Position numbers and translations under genes: made by a program
Part shown: positions 23,518-30,415 of the stretch, in pieces
Numbering within the stretch: the stretch's first letter is position 1
How the letters are laid out: every line of letters starts with the position of its first letter
Notes under the pieces: generated by a model
Seen by the model: the letters and a program-made list of their open reading frames with translations, nothing else
What the model was told of the DNA's origin: nothing
The model's database searches: none
IMG/VR virus record: IMGVR_UViG_3300044627_000601
Location: 1 to 36,993 of that record
From: a virus
DNA length: 36,993 bases
Reading direction: 5' to 3' (one strand)

Positions 23518-25327
23518 AGCTCCTCCCATGTCCTGATTCACAGTTAAGTGGCAACTCCATACCCCAATCGGGGCGTGTACGCATACACATCTCGACGTAC
23601 TCCTGCGCGGTATGTACATCTGCCTCTGGTACTACGCAAGCAACCGCATCGTGCACCGTCATAACAACCTTGTACTTCCTAGCAATCTGCAACATCTGCT
23701 TGCCTATGATGATCCGTGCAAGGGCTTGACATACGTTCTCCACAACCTTCCCGCCGTATATCCTATTGGGTACAGTCGTTTTGCCCCTCTTTGTATCGTA
23801 CACCATCTCTACCTTTCCGTCATCATTTGCTACCATGCGCAGGTTCGGATAGCGTATATACATCCCGTTCGGCAACCGGATACCCTTCTTACCCTCGACG
23901 TGCAGCACGCCGTCCCTACCTAGCGGTGCCGTCTGGTCTTGCATGATGGCGTCCAATGCCGCGTGAGCTTGCCGCCAGAGCTTCGTAATCTGTGGATACT
24001 TGTCTCGGTACACGGCAATGATGCGCTGTGTCTCCTCCAGTGGCATCTCCACCTTAAACGTCTTAAGCTGAGCTTGGAACTTAGCCGCACCCATGCCGTA
24101 CCCTGCACCTAAGATGGTAGTCTTACCGACGAACCGTTCATCTTTGGTAATGTCTTCCTCTTCCTTACCGTAGATCGCCGAGGCCATCTTCTTGTACACA
24201 TCCTCGCCGTTCTCGAACGCAGTCACCAAGTCATCCTGCTCTGCCAGCCACGCTAGCGTCCGCGCTTCGATCTGCGATGAGTCTGAGTCGATCATCATCT
24301 GTCCATCGGGGGCAAGGATAGCTGCCTTGATGGCGCTACCCCGAGGAAGGTTTTGAAGGTTTACCTTGTCGTCACCACCCCACCGTCCGGTGTGAGCAGC
24401 GTAATAGCGTAGGGGAACTGGCATTGTTCCTCGGGCGGCGATCCCGATGAAGCGAGTAGTACGGGTTTCGTCGAGCGTAGACTTAACACCTAACCGCGCA
24501 GCCACAATAGCTTGCACGATGACATCTGGGTGTTCGAGCAGGGCTTTGAACTCCTCGTCGTTCTTGGCAAAGGCGTACGTTTCCTTACCCGTAGTAAGGC
24601 TGATCTTGCGTGGGGGTGTTACACCTAGACTCTCCAAGACTCCGGCAAGCTTGGGGTTACTCATCAGGTCGTCCTTCTCGATCAGCATCTTGGTCATCAG
24701 ATGCTCCTTAGTTTCCTTGACCGCCTTCAGGTGTACCTCTAACACAAGCCTATTCAACTCCAGCACCGGCTCGCTGAACATCCGTATGGTCAAGTCGATC
24801 AGCTTCAACTCGGACTTGTCGAAGTCCTGCGAGAATATCTGGAACAGCTTAAGCGTCAACTCTGCATCGTTCTTGCAGTACTCGCCATACTGCGTCATGT
24901 CAGCGGCGGTAAAGTCAGTGCGCTTCTTGCCCAACGCAGCTACCACTTCGCTTCCTTTTTCTCCGATGTTGTAGTACGTAGCGAGCGCAGCCAAGCCGCC
25001 TCCCACTTCAATAGTGTGTAAGGCACGTGCCATACTAAGAGTATCAAGCCAGCCAGCAGGACGCACATCAAAGTGCCAATTAAGAATAGCGGCATCAAAG
25101 ATAGCGTTATGAGCCAGTACCAGATGCTTGTGTAGCTCCAACGAATCAAGAAAAGCCTTTGTTTGTTTATGCGTCCCAGAGAACCACCTAGCATCTTGCC
25201 CTTCCTCCTTGATACCAACACCAATCGTCTCGAAACGCTCGTCACGTATGTATTCCTCCGTGGTCATCTTGGACAAGCTAAAGTCCTTGTCGTAGTAAGT
25301 TTCAAAGTCCAATGCGATTATTTTCAT
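23504..25327 (-). CDS. Family A DNA polymerase with 3'-5' exonuclease
   Basis: 607 aa, shorter than T7 gp5 (704). The N-terminal DEDDy exonuclease has D7 and E9 (ALDFETYY), N74 and D78 (LAHNAIFD), then Y150 and D154. The polymerase domain has motif A DSSQIEAR (catalytic D349), motif B R398, K402, Y410 and G411 (KTTILGAGYGMG), and motif C H559-D560 (TVHDAV). All catalytic residues are present. At the position equivalent to E. coli Pol I Phe762 there is Leu406. No 5'-3' nuclease domain is present. The start ATG forms an ATGA overlap with the 128-aa gene. It is the replicative polymerase, working with the primase-helicase and ssDNA-binding-like protein. Confidence 0.93.
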   Translation of the reverse strand: MKIIALDFETYYDKDFSLSKMTTEEYIRDERFETIGVGIKEEGQDARWFSGTHKQTKAFLDSLELHKHLVLAHNAIFDAAILNWHFDVRPAGWLDTLSMARALHTIEVGGGLAALATYYNIGEKGSEVVAALGKKRTDFTAADMTQYGEYCKNDAELTLKLFQIFSQDFDKSELKLIDLTIRMFSEPVLELNRLVLEVHLKAVKETKEHLMTKMLIEKDDLMSNPKLAGVLESLGVTPPRKISLTTGKETYAFAKNDEEFKALLEHPDVIVQAIVAARLGVKSTLDETRTTRFIGIAARGTMPVPLRYYAAHTGRWGGDDKVNLQNLPRGSAIKAAILAPDGQMMIDSDSSQIEARTLAWLAEQDDLVTAFENGEDVYKKMASAIYGKEEEDITKDERFVGKTTILGAGYGMGAAKFQAQLKTFKVEMPLEETQRIIAVYRDKYPQITKLWRQAHAALDAIMQDQTAPLGRDGVLHVEGKKGIRLPNGMYIRYPNLRMVANDDGKVEMVYDTKRGKTTVPNRIYGGKVVENVCQALARIIIGKQMLQIARKYKVVMTVHDAVACVVPEADVHTAQEYVEMCMRTRPDWGMELPLNCESGHGRSYGEC

Positions 25328-25710
25328 TTCAGTCCTAGCGCGGCTTTGAGTTTATCTTTGATGCTGTACTCAGGTTTGGGTGTAGCACAGTGAACAGCAA
25401 GTTCGGGGCGTGTCATGAAGTAGCTTAGGTCTGGAATAGCTATACCCATCGACTCCTCTACCAGTAGCTTACGCATTACCCCCTCGTGGAATTCTTTCTG
25501 CTTCACCCTACAGTACGTCTCCCATAGTATCTGCACCTCGTAGTCTGACATCCACGACTGTGCTTGATGCCCGTTAATTCTTGCCTCTATCGCGTTTACT
25601 ATATACGACCATTTACCCCCTCTAAGCGGCGACTCGGAGAACTCCTCGGGGTTAGTCTCCATACGACGCAGCAACAGCGCAACGCCTTCACTTACCTTTT
25701 CGTCACTCAT
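25324..25710 (-). CDS. Small protein, paralogue 1 of a tandem pair
   Basis: 128 aa from ATG 25710, chosen for the AAGGAGATAAAA ribosome site; the open frame continues to 25809 without support. Residues 6-85 are clearly related to the next gene upstream: both have LLxRMETNPEEF, a Lys-Trp pair, a DYE motif and VMRK. The C-terminal 40 residues (from about MGIAIPDL) are unique to this copy. It lies directly before DNA polymerase with an ATGA overlap. RMETNPEEF-type proteins recur in phage genomes without known function. Confidence 0.75.
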   Translation of the reverse strand: MSDEKVSEGVALLLRRMETNPEEFSESPLRGGKWSYIVNAIEARINGHQAQSWMSDYEVQILWETYCRVKQKEFHEGVMRKLLVEESMGIAIPDLSYFMTRPELAVHCATPKPEYSIKDKLKAALGLK

Positions 25711-25993
25711 TTTTATCTCCTTGTAGTATCTTCCGCATGACGAAGCTATGTAGAGACTTTCTCCCCGCTGCTTTAAACTGCTTCCATAGCGCGTCCGTTT
25801 CGTAGTCATCTAGGATGATAAGCATATCCTTGTCACCATCAACTGCCCTACGCTTCAGCACATTGAGGAAGTCGTGCCATTTACTTGAACTGTTGAGCGC
25901 GAACTCCTCGGGGTTAGTCTCCATGCGTTGTATCAATAGCGTCACCGCTTCGCACGGGTCGTGGTGCCGCCTAAAAAGTTTCTTTGCCGTCAT
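25703..25993 (-). CDS. Small protein, paralogue 2 of a tandem pair
   Basis: 96 aa, starting MTAKKLFRRHHDPCEAVTLL and overlapping the VRR-NUC gene by 23 bp upstream and the other paralogue by 8 bp downstream. Shared with that paralogue are LIQRMETNPEEF, KW, DDYETDALW and SFVMRKIL, giving the same predicted helix order. It has an extra basic His-rich N-terminus (FRRHHD). The pair probably arose by gene duplication; DNA identity remains high only over the METNPEEF codons. Function unknown. Confidence 0.75.
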   Translation of the reverse strand: MTAKKLFRRHHDPCEAVTLLIQRMETNPEEFALNSSSKWHDFLNVLKRRAVDGDKDMLIILDDYETDALWKQFKAAGRKSLHSFVMRKILQGDKNE

Positions 25994-26288
25994 GTCTTAT
26001 TAGCTCCTGTATTAGTAACTCCACCATGTCTAGGTTTGTTTCTCTAGCTACGATAGCGTGCCCTTTAGCGGATTGAATCTTCTCGATCTCTCTGTCCTGT
26101 AGTGCTGTTGTCTTACCTGTACCTGCCTTGCACTCGATAGCTAGAAACTTACCGTCCGCACAGCAAACAATGTCGGGCACACCTGCACGACCGTAGCCGT
26201 TAGCAGGAACAAAGAAGTAGTAAACGTCATACTTAGCTAACAGCTTTACTACTTTGGATTTAACTTTTGATTCAGGTGTGCCCGCCAT
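25971..26288 (-). CDS. VRR-NUC domain nuclease
   Basis: 105 aa with the complete compact VRR-NUC pattern of the PD-(D/E)XK superfamily: GRAGVPDIVC (D39), LAIECKAG (E52 and K54) and TALQ (Q64), plus an N-terminal Glu-Lys helix (PESKVKSKVVKLL). Phage VRR-NUC proteins of this length are stand-alone, probably structure-specific nucleases able to act on branched DNA, and are often encoded near SNF2 helicases as here. The start ATG 26288 follows two bases after the DUF3310 stop. Catalytic residues look intact. Confidence 0.85.
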   Translation of the reverse strand: MAGTPESKVKSKVVKLLAKYDVYYFFVPANGYGRAGVPDIVCCADGKFLAIECKAGTGKTTALQDREIEKIQSAKGHAIVARETNLDMVELLIQELIRHDGKETF

Positions 26289-26290
26289 AA

Positions 26291-26854
26291 TTACCTCGTC
26301 GCCTTAAGTGGTTCGTTCTGCTCAATGGCACGGTTCAGATACCACTGGGCTTTCAGCAGGTCCTCTCTGCCTTTGTCCGTACCCTTAAGCCCCGCACGAC
26401 TGATGTACTTCACGACGTTACCAAGGTGATAGCCCAAGGACTTAGCCTCGATGAAGTCGATGACCTCGATACCGCCATGCGTGTAGTGTGTAGGCTGATT
26501 GATTGGGTCAGCAGGTTTGAATATAGGCATACGCGGGTCAAACGCTTCCTTGATGCTTGTGTTCGATGTAGCGGTGTAGGCTAACTTCATGTCCTTCTTA
26601 GGCACCTTGACCTCATCCATCTTTACTAAAGCTTCAGCATATTGCAGCGGGGTTATCCCCATCTTGGCCCCAAGCTTTACCTGCGATGCGGTTAACTGAA
26701 CTACCCTCGGCTTCTCTTGCTTCTTTAACGCCGCCCGCTGTACGTACACACTCCCTATCGTTGTATTCAGTTTTGCTGCTACAGCGGCTGTGGTAGCCAT
26801 AGGGTGTGCGGTCAAATACCTACGAATCTTTTCTGCTTTACTTAGTCTCTTCAT
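26291..26854 (-). CDS. DUF3310 protein with N-terminal winged-HTH-like domain
   Basis: 187 aa. Residues about 115-180 are a DUF3310 domain (PTHYTHGGIEVIDFI, then LGNVVKYISRAG, then DLLKAQWYL), the family of T7 gp1.7, which is known to be a nucleotide kinase. Residues about 4-42 look like a small HTH (KIRRYLTAHPMATTAAVAAK, then LNTTIGSVYVQ) joined by a Lys-rich linker. The combination suggests either a DNA-tethered nucleotide enzyme or a regulatory add-on. The ribosome site lies in a 19-bp leader shared with the DUF3150-type gene. It starts a block that continues with nuclease and polymerase genes. Confidence 0.85.
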   Translation of the reverse strand: MKRLSKAEKIRRYLTAHPMATTAAVAAKLNTTIGSVYVQRAALKKQEKPRVVQLTASQVKLGAKMGITPLQYAEALVKMDEVKVPKKDMKLAYTATSNTSIKEAFDPRMPIFKPADPINQPTHYTHGGIEVIDFIEAKSLGYHLGNVVKYISRAGLKGTDKGREDLLKAQWYLNRAIEQNEPLKATR

Positions 26855-26886
26855 TGCTATTCTCCTTGTGGTTGTTGGTACTGCGG

Positions 26887-27048
26887 TTATATCTTCTCAA
26901 CTACTTCGTTGTACTTAATTTCCAAATCAAACAGCGCATCTTTCAGTATGTCCGCTTGTAATACTATGTGGGCATCAACAAACGACGCGGTGTACTCAAT
27001 AGTAGTTAAGTCACGTTCAGGGTTCCATTTCACTGTAAATGCTTTCAT
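26887..27048 (-). CDS. 53-aa acidic small protein
   Basis: ATG 27048 preceded by AAGGAGAAGAACAA; the ATG overlaps the stop of the next gene upstream (ATGA). The product starts MKAFTVKWNPERDLTTIEYT and ends YNEVVEKI, a beta-then-helix pattern with balanced composition that looks like a real protein. There is a 32-bp gap to the DUF3310 start. No family recognised. The ATGA coupling and strong ribosome site are the main evidence. Confidence 0.65.
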   Translation of the reverse strand: MKAFTVKWNPERDLTTIEYTASFVDAHIVLQADILKDALFDLEIKYNEVVEKI

Positions 27049-27287
27049 TTGTTCTTCTCCTTTAGCTTGGCTTCTGCTTTTTTAATGTTGACTAAATCAG
27101 GTCTGCCGCAGTCCAATATGTCTTTTACCTCCTCATCCGTCAGCCCCTGCCATTCGCGTGGTGCCTTGTTTACCATGCAATACGCATCTAACATGTGTAT
27201 TATCAATACCCGTTCACCATCGCTGTCGTAGATTGTTTCGTACACACACTTTTCTCGTACAAACTTTTCAAAGTCTTCGTATTTCAT
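27045..27287 (-). CDS. 80-aa small phage protein
   Basis: Starts MKYEDFEKFV; contains PREWQGLTDEEVKDIL, a phrase that recurs in small phage proteins of unknown role, and ends in a Lys-rich helix (KKAEAKLKEKNK). It is coupled by ATGA on both sides (27284-27287 and 27045-27048). No enzymatic motif; two Cys (CVYE, AYCM) are isolated. Function unknown. Confidence 0.7.
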   Translation of the reverse strand: MKYEDFEKFVREKCVYETIYDSDGERVLIIHMLDAYCMVNKAPREWQGLTDEEVKDILDCGRPDLVNIKKAEAKLKEKNK

Positions 27288-27526
27288 ACCTGCCCCCTTG
27301 CGCGGATAGCCGCAATGATTCTTTCTTTAACAAAGTCAACGCCTTTTGCATCAACGCCGAACCCTTCATAAGTATCATGGGCAATCTGAGCACACGCCTC
27401 GCGCTCTTCGTTGATTGCGTGGTTTACCAGCGCCACTAAATGCGGCGTTGATACTGTCCATGTAGTGTAATTTTGATTCTCTGCTATTACTTTACGTAGC
27501 ATTTGAATAATCTGATCTTGTGTCAT
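27284..27526 (-). CDS. 80-aa small phage protein
   Basis: Contains HLVALVNHAINEEREACAQI, a helix seen in many small phage proteins, followed by VDFVKERIIAAIRARG. It begins with an amphipathic helix (QIIQMLRKVIAEN). ATGA overlaps occur on both sides. A GGAG ribosome site lies eight bases before ATG 27526. The helical, polar composition suggests a small adaptor. Function unknown. Confidence 0.7.
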   Translation of the reverse strand: MTQDQIIQMLRKVIAENQNYTTWTVSTPHLVALVNHAINEEREACAQIAHDTYEGFGVDAKGVDFVKERIIAAIRARGQV

Positions 27527-27756
27527 CGTGCCATCTCCTCGATCTTCTCAACCGGCATCTTGGTCTGCTTATGCACAGCGAGTATCATCTTAGGTGTAAT
27601 GAGCATAACGCGGTTGCGAACCCTACTAAGTATGGGTGTGCTTATGCCTAGTACGTGCGCTAGCTGTGCGTCGGTCTTCAGGTTGTACATCTCTCGGATG
27701 TGATCAAACAATACGTGTGGTTTCTGCACCATCCACCGACCTTGCGCGTCTTTCAT
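27523..27756 (-). CDS. Cro/XRE-like helix-turn-helix regulator
   Basis: 77 aa from ATG 27756 (ATGA overlap with the upstream gene); a TTG seven codons earlier is less likely. Residues about 28-65 fit an HTH of the XRE class: TDAQLAHVLGISTPILSRVR, then ITPKMILAVHKQTKMP. A short N-terminal arm (GRWMVQKPHVLFDHI) precedes it. It lies in the small-gene block behind the 29218-29246 promoter, so it could control early genes. The operator is unknown; the CTTACAA palindrome at 35291-35305 is one candidate. Confidence 0.8.
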   Translation of the reverse strand: MKDAQGRWMVQKPHVLFDHIREMYNLKTDAQLAHVLGISTPILSRVRNRVMLITPKMILAVHKQTKMPVEKIEEMAR

Positions 27757-28031
27757 GGCGTACCTTTCTTCGTCCAATTTTTCATGTCGTAAACCATACG
27801 ATCTCCATCGTCATAGCGCACGTGCACTCTATCGTTAAGCAGTGCCCAACACCCGTAGGCAACGCGTCGATCTATCGTCACTACGTACATCGAAAGTAAA
27901 GTATCTCCGCATGTGTCTGTCTTAATACCAGTCAGTACGATCTCGCCGCCCTGCTGTGTTGGTGTTGTCCAGTACTCCTCTGCGTTAGCTACTCCGCACG
28001 CTAGCAGTAAGCTAAGGATTAACTTGTTCAC
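27753..28031 (-). CDS. Secreted/periplasmic small protein with signal peptide
   Basis: 92 aa from a GTG at 28031 with a strong GGAGGGTTATAA ribosome site. Residues 1-18 form a classical signal peptide: basic NK, hydrophobic LILSLLLACGV, and an ANA-EE type I cleavage site. The mature part has two Cys (DTCGD and YGCWALL) that could form a disulfide, in a beta-rich domain ending VRYDDGDRMVYDMKNW. This pattern occurs in a family of phage exported proteins of unknown function. Periplasmic location suggests superinfection exclusion or envelope modification, which is inference. Confidence 0.75.
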   Translation of the reverse strand: MNKLILSLLLACGVANAEEYWTTPTQQGGEIVLTGIKTDTCGDTLLSMYVVTIDRRVAYGCWALLNDRVHVRYDDGDRMVYDMKNWTKKGTP

Positions 28032-28440
28032 TTATAACCCTCCGTTCTTTTTTAAGTGCTGCCCTCTTTGCCGTAGTTGCGGCCCTCGCCGCTGCGTCTG
28101 CTGCCTTCTTCGCTTCCCTCACTTCCTTTTCTGCTGCTTCCTTCGCTTCACGTTCGGCTTTCTTAATCTCCATAGCCACACGCCTAGCTTCTCGTTTCGC
28201 TCTCTCCTCCTCGGTTATCCATTCAGTTACTTCACTGCCATGTACCCACGCTGCGAACATCCATGCAGTCACGGGGTTAGTCCACTCAACTACGGGGCTT
28301 ACTGTTTCTACGTACCACTTAGTAAACTCATCACGCGATACATTGAACTCAGTCATCAAGTTAACGCGCTTCTTTGCTAAGTCCTTATCCATAATCTTTT
28401 CAGGATCATTCATGTTCAGCATTTCTTTTTTGCTTGGCAT
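28012..28440 (-). CDS. Helical protein with Lys/Ala/Glu-rich coiled-coil C-terminus
   Basis: 142 aa. The start ATG 28440 is preceded by GAGGAGTAAGT. The first 75 residues are folded-looking (NVSRDEFTKWYVETVSPVVE, then VTAWMFAAWVHGS), and residues 78-135 are an almost continuous charged helix of Glu/Lys/Arg/Ala, likely coiled coil. It overlaps the secreted protein gene by 20 bp. No motif recognised. It could be a scaffold or membrane-associated protein, but nothing in the sequence decides. Confidence 0.65.
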   Translation of the reverse strand: MPSKKEMLNMNDPEKIMDKDLAKKRVNLMTEFNVSRDEFTKWYVETVSPVVEWTNPVTAWMFAAWVHGSEVTEWITEEERAKREARRVAMEIKKAEREAKEAAEKEVREAKKAADAAARAATTAKRAALKKERRVISEQVNP

Positions 28441-28442
28441 AC

Positions 28443-28622
28443 TTACTCCTCTCCCGTTCTTGCCTTCAACATAGCGTCAGCAAAGTTATATGCTTCCTTC
28501 GAGTAGTCCGCAGTCATCTCCTCTACTGTCTTCCACTTGCGCCCTGTCAACCAGCTACCACTTGCAATCATTCCGTTCAGTGCTTGGATTGCAAACACAT
28601 CCCGTAGTTCTTCACCATTCAT
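28443..28622 (-). CDS. 59-aa small phage protein
   Basis: Begins MNGEELRDVFAIQALNGMIA and ends AMLKARTGEE. The central ALNGMIASGSW pattern and the final YNFADAMLKAR helix are characteristic of many small phage proteins of unknown function. The start at 28622 forms an ATGA overlap with the membrane protein gene, and the stop lies two bases before the next start. Its end overlaps the ribosome site of the 142-aa gene, which fits translational coupling. Confidence 0.75.
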   Translation of the reverse strand: MNGEELRDVFAIQALNGMIASGSWLTGRKWKTVEEMTADYSKEAYNFADAMLKARTGEE

Positions 28623-28813
28623 CGCTTACTCCCGCACATATGTTTTTTAGCTGCTTTTAAGTCAGCGTTAAAGAACCACGCTACACATTGATTCTCAAGA
28701 TTAACTGCTACCGGCGCAGGGGTAGGGATAGACTTCATCCCTTCTGCTTCACCTACTTTAAACGCCAACACTACGCCGATAACTATTCCTATGATGTACA
28801 CCGCGTCCCTCAC
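28619..28813 (-). CDS. Small single-span membrane protein
   Basis: 64 aa from a GTG at 28813 (GTGA overlap with the gene upstream; AAGGTAGG upstream). Residues 4-19 (AVYIIGIVIGVVLAFK) are a transmembrane helix at the N-terminus, so the rest (NQCVAWFFNADLKAAKK) is probably on one side of the inner membrane. Two Cys and a basic C-terminus are present. Function unknown; one of three small membrane proteins in the leftward arm. Confidence 0.7.
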   Translation of the reverse strand: MRDAVYIIGIVIGVVLAFKVGEAEGMKSIPTPAPVAVNLENQCVAWFFNADLKAAKKHMCGSKR

Positions 28814-29004
28814 GCGCCTACCTTAGCTTTTGATATTGGTGCAGGATATTGGCGTATGTTCCGCATCAGCTTGTCGCTACGTTTCTTGAACATCATGAAC
28901 CGTGTGTTCGAATTACATGGCACTACGAAACTGTTGTACTCACTGGGGAGTAAACTTCTTGGCTCGTCAAAAAACTTACGCGCTTTCAATTCTTTTTCAG
29001 TCAT
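28810..29004 (-). CDS. 64-aa basic small protein
   Basis: Starts MTEKELKARKFFDEPRSL with an AAGGTGG ribosome site and ends with a basic tail (MRNIRQYPAPISKAKVGA). It is coupled by ATGA upstream and GTGA downstream. The middle (FVVPCNSNTRFMMFKKRSD) could be a short beta hairpin. No family recognised. Confidence 0.6.
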   Translation of the reverse strand: MTEKELKARKFFDEPRSLLPSEYNSFVVPCNSNTRFMMFKKRSDKLMRNIRQYPAPISKAKVGA

Positions 29005-29189
29005 GATTGCACCACCTTAGCTTTATATTTAGGGAACGATTCGATACCTGCAACGAGACTGCGACGGAAGTCCGCCCATGTCTTCTGATACTTCGGGTCT
29101 TGCGATGGCGGAATCCAACCGTACAACGTCCTCCAACGTATTGTGATGTCGGTTGTCGATGGGGTATATACATACATGTCATTCATCAT
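29001..29189 (-). CDS. 62-aa small phage protein with PSTTDITIRWR motif
   Basis: ATG 29189 lies five bases after GGAGG; a second in-frame ATG follows directly. The sequence (YTPSTTDITIRWRTLYGWIP, then DPKYQKTWADFRRS) has the composition of a real protein and matches a recurrent small phage protein type; the overlapping frame starting at 29182 does not. It is the first gene after the 29218-29246 promoter candidate. Function unknown. Confidence 0.7.
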   Translation of the reverse strand: MMNDMYVYTPSTTDITIRWRTLYGWIPPSQDPKYQKTWADFRRSLVAGIESFPKYKAKVVQS

Positions 29190-29217
29190 TACCTCCTCCT
29201 AAAAGTCGTACACTACA

Positions 29218-29246
29218 AAGTTATCACGCGAAGTTAACACAGTCAA
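29218..29246 (-). promoter_or_regulatory. Candidate sigma70-like promoter for the small-gene block
   Basis: On the minus strand TTGACT (29241-29246) and TAACTT (29218-29223) are exactly 17 bp apart. The -35 box fits well (5 of 6), the -10 poorly (3 of 6). It lies in the 53-bp gap, the largest in this part of the operon, just before the 29189 start, and its -35 overlaps the end of the 301-aa gene. Confidence 0.45.
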
Positions 29247-30148
29247 GTGTTCAACTTAAAATTATTTGCGTGTTGTATAAACGGTATGAACTCACGATAC
29301 CGATCTACTAATAATGTTCCTGCGGGAACTTCTACCTTATCAAGTACATGTGGGTGCGCAGCTATGAGTAGCTCATCAAAGAAATGTAGCGTAGAAGGTT
29401 TAATCTTAACTAAACGCTCACTTTCGTTGTAGTATCTTTCGGTCGGGCCGGAAAAGGCGAGCCACAAAGCGGGCAAATACCAGTTCCCCTTGTTCTCCCC
29501 TTTAATCATTTCCATAAACGTATCTAACCTATCCCGCCTTGTCTCTACTTTTTCAATCCATGAGTATACGGTTAAGGTGTGATACTTATTCAGAATATGT
29601 TCTCTGTTCTCCTCATCACTTAACATATTCTCGCGTATCAGTAGCATATCCGTGTAGAACTTCTTGAACTCCGCTACCTCTTTACGTACTGCGTTCATTG
29701 CCTTGCGGTTAATCCTATGCACGTGGGTACTCTTAACATTGACGGGTACAAGCCTACCCTCGGGTGTATGGCGTAACTGAAGCGGCCTCTCTAATGAATA
29801 CTGTGCGTGCCCTATGTCCATGATGAGTCGCCTACCTTCTTTACGGCATCGCTCATGCAACACATGGGAGATAAACGTCGCAGTACTAACCGTATGATAC
29901 CCACGTACATCAACGATGATTGACCCATCAGGATAAAATATAATCACATCGGTGCGATACAGGCGGCACTTGATCTCGTCGTGTTCCCCCTTGACAAGCT
30001 GCATCGTTGGCTTGTTCCGATCCCCAAGCGGGCGGATACCTGCGTTGACCCCGCTGCCCTTGATTGGCGGCGTATCGTTGTACCACTCCAATGCTTGCTC
30101 ATAGTTGCGTAGCCTTGTAATACCTCTCCCACTAAGTCCGTAACCCAT
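29243..30148 (-). CDS. Conserved phage protein of unknown function (301 aa)
   Basis: AAGGAGGATGT precedes ATG 30148. The N-terminal half reads as beta strands (CRLYRTDVIIFYPDGSIIVD, then VRGYHTVSTATFISHVL), followed by HRINRKAMNAVRKEVAEF and a long helical part. The YHT-(S/T)xxFI and HRINRKA phrases recur in a phage family that lies near DUF3150/MoxR/VWA genes, so it may act in the same process. No catalytic motif is obvious. Function unknown. Confidence 0.75.
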   Translation of the reverse strand: MGYGLSGRGITRLRNYEQALEWYNDTPPIKGSGVNAGIRPLGDRNKPTMQLVKGEHDEIKCRLYRTDVIIFYPDGSIIVDVRGYHTVSTATFISHVLHERCRKEGRRLIMDIGHAQYSLERPLQLRHTPEGRLVPVNVKSTHVHRINRKAMNAVRKEVAEFKKFYTDMLLIRENMLSDEENREHILNKYHTLTVYSWIEKVETRRDRLDTFMEMIKGENKGNWYLPALWLAFSGPTERYYNESERLVKIKPSTLHFFDELLIAAHPHVLDKVEVPAGTLLVDRYREFIPFIQHANNFKLNT

Positions 30149-30157
30149 ACATCCTCC

Positions 30158-30415
30158 TTAGAATAGTCTGCGTTGTTTCTTCGTTATACCTTCTAGCCTC
30201 TCCACACTAAAGCCCTTCTGCTCTAACTTAACCTGCATCTCAAGCAGAGCAGCGGCGGTGCGTATCAGGCACTGTCTCCCAATCTCCACAGCCTCCGCGT
30301 CAGCCTCGGGGTGCGTCATTAGCTGCAAGACTAGACGCTGCATCGCTTGATACTTCTTGTTGATTGCTGCTATCTGCTCTGGCAAAGTTTCTTTGATTGC
30401 TACTGTTGCGGTCAT
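30158..30415 (-). CDS. 85-aa helical small protein
   Basis: Starts at ATG 30415 (MTATVAIKETLPEQIAAINK), placed there because it forms an ATGA overlap with the 33-aa membrane protein gene; the longer open frame to 30496 covers that gene in another frame and is not real. The product is almost all helix (QAMQRLVLQLMTHPEA, then AALLEMQVKLEQKG) and ends KKQRRLF. Function unknown. Confidence 0.65.
   Translation of the reverse strand: MTATVAIKETLPEQIAAINKKYQAMQRLVLQLMTHPEADAEAVEIGRQCLIRTAAALLEMQVKLEQKGFSVERLEGITKKQRRLF

Noticed and set aside
28997-29182. Alternative frame over the 62-aa gene
   Set aside because: The 29189 frame has the ribosome site and a protein-like sequence; this one does not.
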